Assembly: GCA_949298825.1 (NCBI GenBank)
Contig: CASFYB010000010.1
Span: forward strand, 1 to 53,157
Reading direction: 5' to 3'
Origin: an uncultured Helicobacter sp.
GTDB lineage: Bacteria > Campylobacterota > Campylobacteria > Campylobacterales > Helicobacteraceae
DNA: 53,157 nucleotides
Part shown: positions 8,985 through 18,952 of the stretch, in pieces
Position numbering within the stretch: position 1 is the first letter of the stretch
Layout of the letters: each line of letters starts with the position of its first letter
Position numbers and translations under genes: made by a program
Notes under the pieces: generated by a model
Seen by the model: only the letters and a program-made list of their open reading frames with translations
Told to the model about the DNA's origin: nothing
The model's database searches: none

Positions 8985-9650
8985 TCATCGTTCTTTAAGC
9001 AAAAAGAATTCAGGTTGTTTTATTTTGGAATCTACCTTATTTTCTGAAATATTTGTATCTTTGGCTTGTGCTTTTGTATCAAATATAGTATCTAGGCTAG
9101 TGGTGTTTTCTAGCATGGGTAGGTAGGATTTTAGGATCTGTACTTTTTCCATCACTTGGGTGTAGTAGCGTTCAGCAAGGATATCGCTTTTGTGGTTGCG
9201 CTTCCAAGAGCTGCCTTTATTGTAGGATTTGATCGTGTTTTTGAGATCACCCCTATCCCAGAATCTAAGCTCATTCATGGCGACTTTTAGCGCAAAGTCA
9301 AAATCTTGGATCAGGTATTGGCCTACAAGATTGCGATTTAAGGAAGTATCTTTTAGGGTGGTGTATTTTTTTAAGACATTGGGGATGTGTGCATGAAATA
9401 CCCCTGCTGATGGATCTTTGAAGTTGATAGGATAGGCACCAGCACAAGATTCTTGCCAGGCGATAGCAGGGAGTATCCATTTAAAGTCAGTATGCCTAGC
9501 ATAGTCGTAGGTTTTAAGCAAGATTTGCTGCTGCTCTTTGGTAAAGTCGCGAGGATGCTCACATGGTAGGGATATTCTAGAGAGGCTAAGAGTGGAGCTA
9601 AATAGGCTAGAGGTTAATATGCTTAGCATAAATAAAAAGGGCTTAGACAT
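8985..9650 (-). CDS. periplasmic lysozyme-like / transglycosylase-like protein (HP0973-like position)
   Basis: A 221-residue protein with an N-terminal signal peptide (hydrophobic to about residue 22). The core AIAWQESCAGAYPIN, with a glutamate after WQ, followed by SAGVFHAHIPNVL and later KSYNKGSSWKRN, looks like a soluble lytic transglycosylase (lysozyme-fold) domain, in which that Glu would be catalytic. The last 50 residues are polar and low complexity. It lies 17 bases upstream of gpmI and is divergent from glyS, the order I recall for H. pylori HP0973. The enzymatic role is inferred from the motif only. Confidence 0.7.
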   Translation of the reverse strand: MSKPFLFMLSILTSSLFSSTLSLSRISLPCEHPRDFTKEQQQILLKTYDYARHTDFKWILPAIAWQESCAGAYPINFKDPSAGVFHAHIPNVLKKYTTLKDTSLNRNLVGQYLIQDFDFALKVAMNELRFWDRGDLKNTIKSYNKGSSWKRNHKSDILAERYYTQVMEKVQILKSYLPMLENTTSLDTIFDTKAQAKDTNISENKVDSKIKQPEFFLLKER

Positions 9651-9744
9651 ATAAGGTATTTCCTAAAACTAGACTTTTTGAGATTATAGCAAAAAAGCAT
9701 TTGGCCTAAGAGCCTAGCAACCAAATACATAAACTAAAAATGGC

Positions 9745-9750
9745 TATAAT
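9745..9750 (+). promoter_or_regulatory. -10 box for glyS-czn genes
   Basis: A perfect TATAAT lies 30 bases before the glyS ATG (9781), with AAGGAAA as ribosome site. The tightly spaced genes after glyS may be co-transcribed from here. Confidence 0.65.
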
Positions 9751-9780
9751 ATGTGAAAACTTATAGGTGAAGGAAAGCTG

Positions 9781-11844
9781 ATGCAAGATGCGCAGTTGTT
9801 TATAGAGATTTTGGTTGAGGAGCTACCAGCACTGCCCTTTTTAAGGGAGTTTGGTAACTTTGCTGAGAAATGGGAGGCCTCGCTTGCTAGCAAGGGGATT
9901 ACTGCGAGTGGGCAGTTTTACTTTACTCCAAGAAGGATGATCATATTTTCTTCAAACTTCCCACTAAAGACAGAAGATAGCCTGCAAGAAGTCTATGGTC
10001 CTCCTGTGGCTATTGCTTTTGAAAATGGGGATAAAAATGCTGCCTTAAAGCCGGCTGGCCAAGCCTTTTTGACAAAAAATGAGATCAAAAGAGAGGATCT
10101 AACCTATAAGCTAAAAGATGGCAAGGAAGTGCTATTTTATTCAAAGCGGGTTGCAGGTATAGAGACTAGCATCTTGCTTAAAGAAGTGCTTGATTGCTTT
10201 TTGAAATCCCTTCATTTTGGCAAACCTATGCGATGGGGTGAAGTGCAAAGCTCTTTTATCAGGCCTATTCGTAATGTAATGATTTATCTAGATTCTTCAT
10301 TTATCCAGTTTTGTGGCTATGGTATTCTTGGTAAGCCATCTACACTTTTGCGCAAGAATGATGGCTATGAGTGGGTAGAGATTTCTAGCTTTTGTGAGTA
10401 TCAAGAGGTGATGGATAGTCATGGTGTGCTTATCAATCAAAATGAGCGTAGGGCTGTGATTTTAGAGCAGATTGCCACTTTAGAAAAAAAGCATGATATA
10501 GCAGTCGAGCTAGATGCAGAGCTTTTAGATGAGGTAGTAGCTATCACTGAATCGCCTAAAGTGCTTTTGGGTAGTTTTGATTCTAAGTTTTTGGAGCTAC
10601 CAAAAGAGATCATCATCACTTCTATGAAAGAGAATCAGCGCTATTTTGCGGTGTATGAAGATGCAAGGCATGAGAAGTTGAAAAATCATTTTATCGTTGT
10701 GAGCAATGCAATGTGCAAGGACTTTAGCCTTGTTTTAAGTGGGAATGAAAAGGTGCTTAGGGCAAGACTTGAGGATGCTATGTTTTTCTACCAAAACGAT
10801 CTAAATAAGGGGCTTGATGTAGAGGGGCTTAAGAATATTGGCTTTATTGATAATGCGGGCAGTATGCTAGATAAAACAGAGAGGGAGATAAAGATCGCTA
10901 CCTTTTTGCTATCTTATTTGAGTGTAAGTGGTGTGGATAAAGGGGAGCTAGTAGAGGCAATAAGGCTTTCTAAGGCAGACTTGCTAAGTGAAGTGGTGTA
11001 TGAGTTTTCAAGCTTGCAGGGGATTATGGGGTATTATTATGCGCTAAAAATGGGCAAACCTCATGCAGTGGCCCTAGCTATTAAAGAACAGTATATGGGT
11101 GATGGATCTGTGCTTCCTTCAAGTATTTTGGGAGCTATTGCGGCTTTAAGCTATAGGCTAGATAATATTTTTACCCTATTTGCAAATGGCAAGATCCCCA
11201 CTGGATCAAAAGATCCATTTGCACTACGTCGTGCAGCTAATGGGGTGATAAGGATCGCGCTTAAGTTTGAGCTAGATTTTAGGCTTGATAGCTTGTTTGC
11301 ATCCTTGTGTGAAGTCTTGGGGCTTGATATGGAGTATGCTAAAAGGGTCGAGGTGTTTTTCAATGAGCGCTTAGAGGGGATTTTTGAGGTTAATGCCTCA
11401 GTGATTAAGGCGGTATTGGCTGGAGAGGCTTGCAGTCTGTGTGAGATGGCACAAAAACTTGAGGCCTTAGACTATGCTATAAAAAATGAAAAACAAGCCT
11501 ATATCACGACTTTTAAGCGCGTGGCAAATATCCTTAAAGATAAGCCTAATAATGCTTTAAAGATCTCACAAGAGCTTTTGATAGAGGATGCAGAAAAGGA
11601 GCTATTTGCTGCTTATGAGGGGATTAAAAATAGCTTTAATCTTTCAGATGAAAATAGTAGGATTAAGGATTATAAAGAATATATGCAGGCTTTATCTGGG
11701 CTAAGGGTACAGCTAGATTGCTTTTTTGATTCTGTATTAGTAAATATAGATAATGAGGCATTAAAGAATAATCGCATCGCCTTAGTGGCCAGCATTTATC
11801 AAGCATTTTTAAAAGTGGGTGATATGAAAGAAATCTCTATTTAG
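9781..11844 (+). CDS. glyS: glycyl-tRNA synthetase beta subunit
   Basis: Beta chain of the heterotetrameric bacterial glycyl-tRNA synthetase; it binds tRNA while GlyQ (not in the window) holds the catalytic site. The 687-residue length is normal. Family signatures are LFIEILVEELPALP at the start, FYFTPRRM, GKPMRWG, GHDF-type Arg/Lys segments, ITSMKENQRYFAVY, DAMFFYQNDL, the HD-like FSSLQGIMGYYYA and GSKDPFALRRAANGVIRI. It precedes cznC by 58 bases, matching the H. pylori order glyS-cznC-cznB-cznA (HP0972-HP0969). Confidence 0.95.
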   Translation: MQDAQLFIEILVEELPALPFLREFGNFAEKWEASLASKGITASGQFYFTPRRMIIFSSNFPLKTEDSLQEVYGPPVAIAFENGDKNAALKPAGQAFLTKNEIKREDLTYKLKDGKEVLFYSKRVAGIETSILLKEVLDCFLKSLHFGKPMRWGEVQSSFIRPIRNVMIYLDSSFIQFCGYGILGKPSTLLRKNDGYEWVEISSFCEYQEVMDSHGVLINQNERRAVILEQIATLEKKHDIAVELDAELLDEVVAITESPKVLLGSFDSKFLELPKEIIITSMKENQRYFAVYEDARHEKLKNHFIVVSNAMCKDFSLVLSGNEKVLRARLEDAMFFYQNDLNKGLDVEGLKNIGFIDNAGSMLDKTEREIKIATFLLSYLSVSGVDKGELVEAIRLSKADLLSEVVYEFSSLQGIMGYYYALKMGKPHAVALAIKEQYMGDGSVLPSSILGAIAALSYRLDNIFTLFANGKIPTGSKDPFALRRAANGVIRIALKFELDFRLDSLFASLCEVLGLDMEYAKRVEVFFNERLEGIFEVNASVIKAVLAGEACSLCEMAQKLEALDYAIKNEKQAYITTFKRVANILKDKPNNALKISQELLIEDAEKELFAAYEGIKNSFNLSDENSRIKDYKEYMQALSGLRVQLDCFFDSVLVNIDNEALKNNRIALVASIYQAFLKVGDMKEISI

Positions 11845-11902
11845 ATTTTACAGGGATTTTACATAAGTTATATAAGATTCTAGTTTATATTTGCCCTAAA
11901 GG

Positions 11903-13147
11903 ATGAAGTTGAAATTTAAGCGATATGGTTTTATGATGGCTATGATGCTTGGCATGGCATCTGGCTATGAGATGGCATTAGATGAGTTTTATAAACGTAT
12001 TGAGCAAAACTCAATCCCACTTATTCAAAATAAGGCAAATTTTGATTCTACATTGCAGGATTATCGGGCAAGTATGTCTTGGGGGACATCTTATGTAGAG
12101 AGTGAGATCAGCATGGGGAAGGTTGGCAATAATCAAGCTTTCAATATAGAGAGCACCACTCTTTTGATGCTCACACCTCGTCTTCCTTGGGTGAGTGCTA
12201 TGATGCGATCTTCTTTTAAAACCAAAAGCCTCCAGTATCAAAAACAATATGATTTATTAAAGACATTAGCACTTATTGGGGCTAAAAGATTGTATTTTGG
12301 CTATGAGATTATGGAGGAGAAATATAATATTTATAAGCAGCGCGAGCAGATCTTCCTCTCGCAGCTTAAAATCGCAGAGGCTAAGCTTAAGGCAGGGAGC
12401 GTGGCAAAAAAGGACTACACTAATTTTAAAAACTCTTATTATGAAGCTAAGCTAGCAAGGATGGAAACCCAAAAGCAGATAGTAAATTTACGCGCTAGTC
12501 TTTTAAAGGCTTTGGGTCTTAGCAAGTATGATGGTGTGATTAGGGTGCGGGATTTGGGCTTTGAGATAGGGTATAGGAAAGAGGATTTAGAAAGTTTTGT
12601 GCAAAATTCTCCTTATTTAGAGATTTTAGCATTAAGTGCTAAGGATCATGCGATTAATGCTAAGGCATCTAGTGCGATGCGCTTTGATAGCTTTGAGATT
12701 GGGGCTGGCTTGCAAAATACCACACAAGGAAGCCTGCAAGAGAATCTAGCCACTCTAAGAGTGCAAGTCCCCATCCCTCTAACAACAAAATATGGCCATT
12801 TAAAAAAGAAATATTTGATCTTACAAAGTGCAGCTCTAAGGGAGCTTGAGGTCAAGAAAAATAATCTTAAGCTAGAAGCGCAAAGCTATGTTGGGCAGCT
12901 AGAGATCAAGCGGGAGTATATGGAGCTTCAAAATGATAGCGTGGCTAATAAAAAGGCATTGATGGATATGGGAAAGACAGCCTATGAGTCTCAAAAGATC
13001 AGCCTTTTTGAATACCTTAGCTATCAGAACTCTTATATGGAATCTCTGATTAAAAGGTTGGATGCAAAGATGGATTATATTGATGTGGAGACGCTTTTGG
13101 AGGAGGCATTGGGCGTGATTTTAACACAAGGAAAAGACAATGAATAG
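11903..13147 (+). CDS. cznC: CznC, outer-membrane component of metal efflux pump
   Basis: TolC/CzcC-family channel protein of 414 residues with an N-terminal signal segment (about residues 8-20) and long alpha-helical, lysine/glutamine-rich coiled stretches typical of these trimers (about 110-220 and 300-380). It would complete a periplasm-spanning RND pump for Cd, Zn and Ni. The stop overlaps the cznB start by 8 bases, so the three czn genes form one operon. The identity rests on family features and on position before cznB and cznA; TolC-type sequences are weakly conserved. Confidence 0.85.
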   Translation: MKLKFKRYGFMMAMMLGMASGYEMALDEFYKRIEQNSIPLIQNKANFDSTLQDYRASMSWGTSYVESEISMGKVGNNQAFNIESTTLLMLTPRLPWVSAMMRSSFKTKSLQYQKQYDLLKTLALIGAKRLYFGYEIMEEKYNIYKQREQIFLSQLKIAEAKLKAGSVAKKDYTNFKNSYYEAKLARMETQKQIVNLRASLLKALGLSKYDGVIRVRDLGFEIGYRKEDLESFVQNSPYLEILALSAKDHAINAKASSAMRFDSFEIGAGLQNTTQGSLQENLATLRVQVPIPLTTKYGHLKKKYLILQSAALRELEVKKNNLKLEAQSYVGQLEIKREYMELQNDSVANKKALMDMGKTAYESQKISLFEYLSYQNSYMESLIKRLDAKMDYIDVETLLEEALGVILTQGKDNE

Positions 13148-14228
13148 GATAAAAAAGATTGCTATTTTTATATTGTTTATCAGCGCTTTTGCTGGCTATG
13201 GTATGGCTAAGCATCAAAATGCCTATGAGCCAATAAAGGTCAATGAAAGTGAGATCAAAAAGTTGGGTATAGGACTGGTAAAAATCACCCAAGGAGGCAT
13301 CACAAAAAGCGCACCATTTAATGCAATCTTAGATTTTGATTCCACTACTTCTACGACACAGAGTTCCACTTTTGATGCGATTGTCGTGGCTATTTTTAAG
13401 CGTGAGGGGGAACGTGTTAAAAAAGGGGATGTGATTTGTGAGATTAGCAGTAATGATTTAAATACTTTATTTTTTGAGCTAGAGAATACTCAAAATCGTT
13501 ACAACATTGCCCGAGAGATTGCTATGAAGGATGAGCAGCTATTTAAATCAGGTGTAATTTCTCAACGTGAATATCAAGTAAGCTATTTAAATGCTAATGA
13601 AATGAGACTAAAGCTACGCCAAGTGCAGAGCACTTTTGATACATTTGGCATTGATGTAGAGCGTCCAAAAGGCAAGTTTGGATTCCGTATTGTGGCTAAA
13701 GAGAGCGGTGTGCTTGCCATAGCGCCAAAGCAAACAGGCGATAAGATCACTGCCTTTAGCCCTTATATTAGGATTGCTGATGGGATGGATTTATTAGCAA
13801 GGATCCGCGTGCCTATTAATATGGTCGAGTATGTGAAGCCTGGAGCAAAGGTGTATGATAAAAGGGGCAGGGAGATTGGAAATATTAAGACTATTTCTGT
13901 GGTGATTGATAAGCTTACAAACTCTGTATTAGCTACAGCTAGCATCAATCAAAGTGGCTTAAAGGTTGGTGAGACAATCGAGCTATATGTAGAGGGTGCA
14001 AAAATTAAAGATTCTATTATTATGCCAGTGGATGCGATTATTAAAAATGGTGATGATTATTTGGTGTTTAAACGTATAAAAGATGGATTTATACCTGTTA
14101 AGATTAATATTTTAGAAGAGAAGAATAGGGCTTTTATCGTGCAGGCAAATGGGATTGGCACGGGTGATGAGGTCGCAGTGGGTAGCATTATAGCGCTTAA
14201 GGGTATTATTAATAATGTTGGTGAGTAG
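13140..14228 (+). CDS. cznB: CznB, periplasmic adaptor of metal efflux pump
   Basis: Membrane-fusion protein of 362 residues. It has one N-terminal helix or signal segment (about 6-21), a lipoyl-like half FDAIVVAIFKREGERVKKGDVICEIS, a helical hairpin around FELENTQNRYNIA and LFKSGVISQREYQVSYLNANEM, the second lipoyl half, and beta-barrel domains with IIMPVDAIIKNGDDYLVF. It joins CznC to CznA. It overlaps cznC and ends 5 bases before cznA. I see no histidine-rich metal-binding N-terminus of the kind seen in some CzcB proteins. Confidence 0.88.
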   Translation: MNRIKKIAIFILFISAFAGYGMAKHQNAYEPIKVNESEIKKLGIGLVKITQGGITKSAPFNAILDFDSTTSTTQSSTFDAIVVAIFKREGERVKKGDVICEISSNDLNTLFFELENTQNRYNIAREIAMKDEQLFKSGVISQREYQVSYLNANEMRLKLRQVQSTFDTFGIDVERPKGKFGFRIVAKESGVLAIAPKQTGDKITAFSPYIRIADGMDLLARIRVPINMVEYVKPGAKVYDKRGREIGNIKTISVVIDKLTNSVLATASINQSGLKVGETIELYVEGAKIKDSIIMPVDAIIKNGDDYLVFKRIKDGFIPVKINILEEKNRAFIVQANGIGTGDEVAVGSIIALKGIINNVGE

Positions 14229-14233
14229 GTTGC

Positions 14234-17200
14234 ATGCTAGATAAAATTATTGCTTTTTCATTGCGTCAGCGCATCATGGTGATTATCTGTGCGCTTGGAC
14301 TTTTGGTTTGTGGGGGGTATAGCTTTTTAACCATCCCTATTGATGCTTTCCCAGATATCTCAAGCACACAAGTAAAGCTAGTGATCAAGGCACCGGGCAT
14401 GGCGCCAGAAGAAGTAGAAAATCGTGTTGTGCGGGTTTTGGAGTTAGAGCTTTTGGGCTTGCAAGGAGAGAAGTCTTTGCGCAGTACTTCAAAATATGCC
14501 ATTGCTGATATTACGCTTGATTTTGAAGATGGTGTGGATATCTATCGTGCTAGAAATATGGTCAATGAGCGGATCATAGGGATTTTGGATGATTTGCCAG
14601 ATGGGGTTAGTGTCAATCTTGGTCCTATTGTAAGCCCGCTTTCAGATATGTTTATGTTTACTATTGATGGGGATATGCCAGAGATCAAAAAGCGTGAGAT
14701 CATGGATTTTATTATCAGGCCAGAGCTTAGATCTATCCGTGGTGTGGCTGATGTAAACTCTATGGGTGGCTATGCTAAGGCTATTGCCGTGGTACCTGAT
14801 TTTAATGATATGGCTAGGCTTGGGGTGAGTATTTCAGACTTGCAACAGGTTTTAAAAGAGAATTTAAAAAATGATGGTGCTGGTAAGGTGGATAGAAGTG
14901 GGGAGATGTTTTTAGTCAAGATCCAGTCAGCAGCCATGGATGAAGAATCAATCAAAAATATCACTATTTCTACTAAAAATGGCTATTTAAGAATTGGGGA
15001 TTTTTGTAATGTGATCCCAAGCTTTCGTACGCGTTTAGGCTTTTTAACTAAAGATGGCAAGGGAGAGGCAGTAGGCGGACTGGTGCTATCTGTGAAGGGG
15101 TCAAACTCTAAGGATACTATTGCTAGAATCTATGAGAAATTTGAAGAGTTAAAAAAGGCGTTGCCCAAAGAACTGACGCTTAATGTTTATTATGATCGCT
15201 CAGATCTTACAACAAAAGCAGTGCATAATGTAAGCAAGACGCTCATTGAGGCGATTGTGCTGATTGTGATTACATTGTTTTTGTTTTTGGGGGATTTGCG
15301 TGCGGCTATTGCTGTGAGTGTGATTTTGCCATTGGCTTTAAGTGTGGCCTTTTTCTTTATGAAAAATACAGGGATAACGGCTAACTTGATGAGCTTAGGA
15401 GGGCTTGCTATTGCTATTGGTATTTTAGTAGATTCTGCTGTGGTGAGCGTAGAGAATGCCTTTGAGCATTTAAGCCATAATAAAAAGTTAACAAAGCTTA
15501 ATGTGATTTATCGTGCTTGTAGCGAGATTTCAGTTTCTGTTTTTAGCGGGATTATCATTATTATCGTATTTTTTGTGCCTATTTTAGCTTTAGAAGGCTT
15601 AGAGGGCAAAATGTTTGCACCTTTGGCTGAAAGTATAGTTTATGCCTTGCTTGGTTCATTAGTATTAGTGATGACAGTTATACCTGTGGTAAGCTCCCTA
15701 GTCTTAAAGCCAAAACCACATAAAGAAACCCTGCTTGTACGTGGGATCAATTTCCTTTATGTGCCAGCATTGCACTTTTGCCTAAAGCATAGCAAGCTTG
15801 TTTTTGGCATGGCTATTTTATTTTTAGTAGGAAGTCTTTCCCTTTTCCCTTATATTGGCAAGTCTTTTATGCCTACTCTTGATGAGGGGGATTTGGTTTT
15901 GACTATTGAGACAACACCAAGTATTTCTATCGACCAGGCTAAGGATTTGATGTTAAGGATAGAACATCAGCTGCGCAAGATCAAAGAGGTAAAATCTGCT
16001 GTAGGGCGTACGGGTAGTGATGAATTGGGGCTTGATTTATCTGGTTTTAATCAGACTGATATTTTTGTAGCCTTTAAGCCAAAGAGTGAGTGGAGTGTCA
16101 AGACTAAAGAAGAGCTTTTAGATAAGGTGCGTGCTGCTTTGAAGGGATTTAGGGGGATTAGCTTTACTTATACTCAGCCTATTGATATGCGTGTTTCAGA
16201 GATGCTTACAGGTGTGAGGGGGGATTTGGCTATTAAGCTATTTGGAGATGATATTAAAGAGCTAAATAGACTAAGCGCGCAGATTGTAGAGATTATTGAG
16301 GGTGTGAGGGGATCTAGTGAAGTATTTACCGCGCTAAATAAGGGGGTGAACTATCTTTATGTCACGCCTAATAAGCGAGTGATGGCAAATGTGGGTATCA
16401 CGACAGAGGAGTTTTCTAAATTTATGAAATCTTCACTAGAAGGGATCATTGTAGAATACATCCCGCAAGGTCAAGCTAGGATCCCTGTCTTGATCCGCCA
16501 AGATAGCGAAATAGGCAAGGATATCACTAAGCTTAAGGGTCTTGAGATGAGTTCAGAGAAAGATATCCCCGTGCCTATCAGCTCGATTGCTCATATTGAA
16601 GAGGTAGATGGGCCTGTAACTATCTATCGTGAGAATGCAAGACGTTATAGTGTTATCCGTTCAAATGTAAGAAATAGGGATTTGGGTGGCTTTGTGGCTG
16701 AAGTGCAAAGTAAGATCAATAAGCAAGTCAAGCTGCCAAGTGGATATTATATCACTTATGGTGGACAGTTTGAGAATCAACAACGTGCCAATGCAAGACT
16801 TTCGATGGTGATCCCGCTTTCTATTGTGGCGATTTTCTTCATCCTATTCTTTACCTTTAAGAGTATCCCGCTATCATTATTGATTTTGCTTAATATTCCT
16901 TTTGCTGTGACTGGTGGGCTTATCTCATTGTTTATCTCTGGAGAGTATATCTCTGTGCCTGCAAGTGTCGGCTTTATCGCGTTATTTGGGATTGCGGTTT
17001 TAAATGGGCTTGTTATGGTAGGATATTTTAGAGAACTTATCCATCAGGGATATAGTATTGATGAGGCTGTAGAGAAGGGTGCTAGAAGACGTCTTAGACC
17101 AGTATTAATGACTGCTTGTATCGCGGCTTTAGGACTTATCCCGATGCTTTTATCTACAGGAGTGGGTTCAGAAGTGCAAAGACCTTTAGCAGTTGTAGTT

Positions 17201-17290
17201 TTAGGAGGATTGGTAAGCTCATCAGCACTCACACTTTTGATCTTACCACCTATGTTTAGGGCATTGGCCAAAAAGATAAAAATAGTTTGA
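14234..17290 (+). CDS. cznA: CznA, heavy-metal RND efflux transporter
   Basis: Inner-membrane proton-driven pump of the HME-RND (CzcA) family, 1018 residues. Features: helix 1 (about 13-30) followed by PIDAFPDISSTQVKL, the periplasmic porter domain, helix 4 motif GILVDSAVVSVENAFEHL with the conserved Asp and Glu of HME pumps, GRTGSDELGLD, the second porter domain, and the final five-helix bundle with FGIAVLNGLVM and RRRLRPVLMTACIAALGLIPML. Its H. pylori homologue exports Cd, Zn and Ni and helps supply urease with nickel in balance; the substrates here are inferred. Confidence 0.95.
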   Translation: MLDKIIAFSLRQRIMVIICALGLLVCGGYSFLTIPIDAFPDISSTQVKLVIKAPGMAPEEVENRVVRVLELELLGLQGEKSLRSTSKYAIADITLDFEDGVDIYRARNMVNERIIGILDDLPDGVSVNLGPIVSPLSDMFMFTIDGDMPEIKKREIMDFIIRPELRSIRGVADVNSMGGYAKAIAVVPDFNDMARLGVSISDLQQVLKENLKNDGAGKVDRSGEMFLVKIQSAAMDEESIKNITISTKNGYLRIGDFCNVIPSFRTRLGFLTKDGKGEAVGGLVLSVKGSNSKDTIARIYEKFEELKKALPKELTLNVYYDRSDLTTKAVHNVSKTLIEAIVLIVITLFLFLGDLRAAIAVSVILPLALSVAFFFMKNTGITANLMSLGGLAIAIGILVDSAVVSVENAFEHLSHNKKLTKLNVIYRACSEISVSVFSGIIIIIVFFVPILALEGLEGKMFAPLAESIVYALLGSLVLVMTVIPVVSSLVLKPKPHKETLLVRGINFLYVPALHFCLKHSKLVFGMAILFLVGSLSLFPYIGKSFMPTLDEGDLVLTIETTPSISIDQAKDLMLRIEHQLRKIKEVKSAVGRTGSDELGLDLSGFNQTDIFVAFKPKSEWSVKTKEELLDKVRAALKGFRGISFTYTQPIDMRVSEMLTGVRGDLAIKLFGDDIKELNRLSAQIVEIIEGVRGSSEVFTALNKGVNYLYVTPNKRVMANVGITTEEFSKFMKSSLEGIIVEYIPQGQARIPVLIRQDSEIGKDITKLKGLEMSSEKDIPVPISSIAHIEEVDGPVTIYRENARRYSVIRSNVRNRDLGGFVAEVQSKINKQVKLPSGYYITYGGQFENQQRANARLSMVIPLSIVAIFFILFFTFKSIPLSLLILLNIPFAVTGGLISLFISGEYISVPASVGFIALFGIAVLNGLVMVGYFRELIHQGYSIDEAVEKGARRRLRPVLMTACIAALGLIPMLLSTGVGSEVQRPLAVVVLGGLVSSSALTLLILPPMFRALAKKIKIV

Positions 17291-17298
17291 GGTATGTG

Positions 17299-17565
17299 AT
17301 GTTGCAGGTGATTATTGAAGTTGAGCATAAATCAAAGATGGTAGATTTTTTACTAGATTTTGGACTTGAGGATTTTTATAGTTTTGGTCTGCAACAGTAT
17401 TTGAGTAAGGAATTGTTGCTAGATGATAAGGAAAAGGTGGATGGCTATCGTGAGTGTATATGCTTTATGCTTCTTTTAGATAATGGGAAAAAGAAGCTCA
17501 AAAAAGCACTTAGAGAAAATTTTAATACAGTAAGAATTGTAGAATCTAAGATTGATAAAGCATAA
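17299..17565 (+). CDS. DUF3240-like small protein following cznA
   Basis: An 88-residue cytoplasmic protein beginning MLQVIIEVEHKSKMVDFLLD. Its short beta-alpha-beta pattern fits DUF3240, a PII/CutA-like family often found beside heavy-metal RND pumps; in H. pylori HP0968 sits in the same place. Its role is unknown, with metal sensing or pump modulation the obvious guess. A TTG in frame at 17287 would overlap the cznA stop, but the ATG at 17299 is favoured because GAGG lies 6 bases before it. Co-transcription with cznA is almost certain. Confidence 0.8.
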   Translation: MLQVIIEVEHKSKMVDFLLDFGLEDFYSFGLQQYLSKELLLDDKEKVDGYRECICFMLLLDNGKKKLKKALRENFNTVRIVESKIDKA

Positions 17566-17589
17566 AAGCCTTAGAGGTTTTTATGGCTT

Positions 17590-18823
17590 TCATGCCAGAA
17601 TGATTATGGCTAGAAATGCTAGAATCATCAAATAAGATATAAGATATTTTGACTTTCTTTAGCCCATGCAAAAAAGATTGGCGTGAGTCCGCCAAATATC
17701 GCATAAGAAATATTATAGGAAAAAGAGATGCCGCTATATCGTATGTGAGCAGGAAAGCTCTGTGTCATGATAATCGGAGTATAGACGACAAGTCCAGCAC
17801 TAAGGGCTACAAGATAGTACATAGATAATACAAAATCAAGATTAAGCCTATAGGCAATGCCATAATAAAAGCATAGGGTAGATACAAGCATATGCTAAAT
17901 ATGGCGATAGATCTTTTGATCCCAAGCTTGTCATTTAAGATCCCACCAAGGATATTGCCAGATGCTAGGAGAAAGATAGCAATAATCTGATAGGTCACTT
18001 TAGAAATAGAATCTAGCTTAAAGACTTCGCTTAAAAGATTTGGTGTTAAAAGTACGGTAATAATAATACAGCCAGTCAAGACCCAAGTGCTTAAAAAAGA
18101 TTTGATCACACTGGTTTTTGCGGACTTAAAAACCTCTTTTATAGGAAGCTTTTGTGTCTGTTTTAGCGCCATGATCTCTTTAAAAACTGATGTTTCGTTT
18201 AAAAAACGGCGCAAGAAAAGAGAGATCACACCAAAAATCCCTCCTAGTATAAAGGGTATGCGCCATGCATATTCTTTGATCTCTTGTGGAGTGAAGTTGA
18301 GATTGATGCATAGGGTTATGATGCTTCCAAGTAGGATGCCAGAGATTACTGCGCTAGTAAAGATCCCAAGATGCATGCCTAGTGAGCGTTTGTTGCTATG
18401 CTCATAGACAAATACCCATCCTCCAGGTAGCTCACCACCAATAGCAATGCCTTGTAGGATTCTAATAACTAGCAGTATAACAGGAGCAGCATAGCCTATG
18501 CTCTCAAAAGTAGGCATAATACCCAGTGTAAAAGTAGGTATGACCATCAGCAAAATAGATAGCATAAACATCTTTTTGCGTCCACTTTTATCGCCAAAGT
18601 GAGCCATGATCATGCCACCTAAGGGTCTAGCAAAATACCCAGCAGCAAATGCTCCATAAGTATTCATGCTAGCCCAAAATGGGCTTAGAGTGGATGGGAA
18701 GAATAGACTAGAGATAATATTTACAAAAAATACAAAAATAATAAAATCATAAAACTCAAGCATACCGCCAAGCAAGCTTAATCCTAAAACTTTTATTTCC
18801 TCTTTTTTAAAGTGTTGTGCCAT
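17590..18823 (-). pseudogene. MHS-type MFS transporter broken by two frameshifts
   Basis: The first frame (ATG at 18823, MAQHFKKEEIKVLGLSLLGG) encodes the metabolite:H+ symporter type: YDFIIFVFFVNIISSLFFP, YFARPLGGMIMAHFGDKSGR (motif A), RILQGIAIGGELPGGWVFVYEHS and AWRIPFILGG. It stops at 17807. Near 17815-17835 the sequence resumes in another frame (YYLVALSAGLVVYTP, FPAHIRYSGISFSYN) and stops at 17628, where the last helix MILAFLAIIILA continues in the third frame to a TGA at 17590. One-base changes at each junction restore a normal ProP-like protein, probably an uptake system for proline, betaine or an organic acid. Decay or two sequencing errors explain it. Confidence 0.8.
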
Positions 18824-18952
18824 TGAAACCGCCTTTATAAGCAACTAACTAATGTTTATAAGACTTCTGCTGCATCCACCACTTTTAAATTGTACTAAAA
18901 ATGCATAAAGCTCTCTAAAATGCGAGCTTTATTTAAATCATCCTAGATTTTT

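Noticed and set aside
17811-17832. An 11-base imperfect duplication as the cause of the first MFS frameshift
   Set aside because: TTGTATTATCT and ATGTACTATCT are similar, but a one-base deletion also restores the frame and gives a more typical helix length, so the duplication is not needed.
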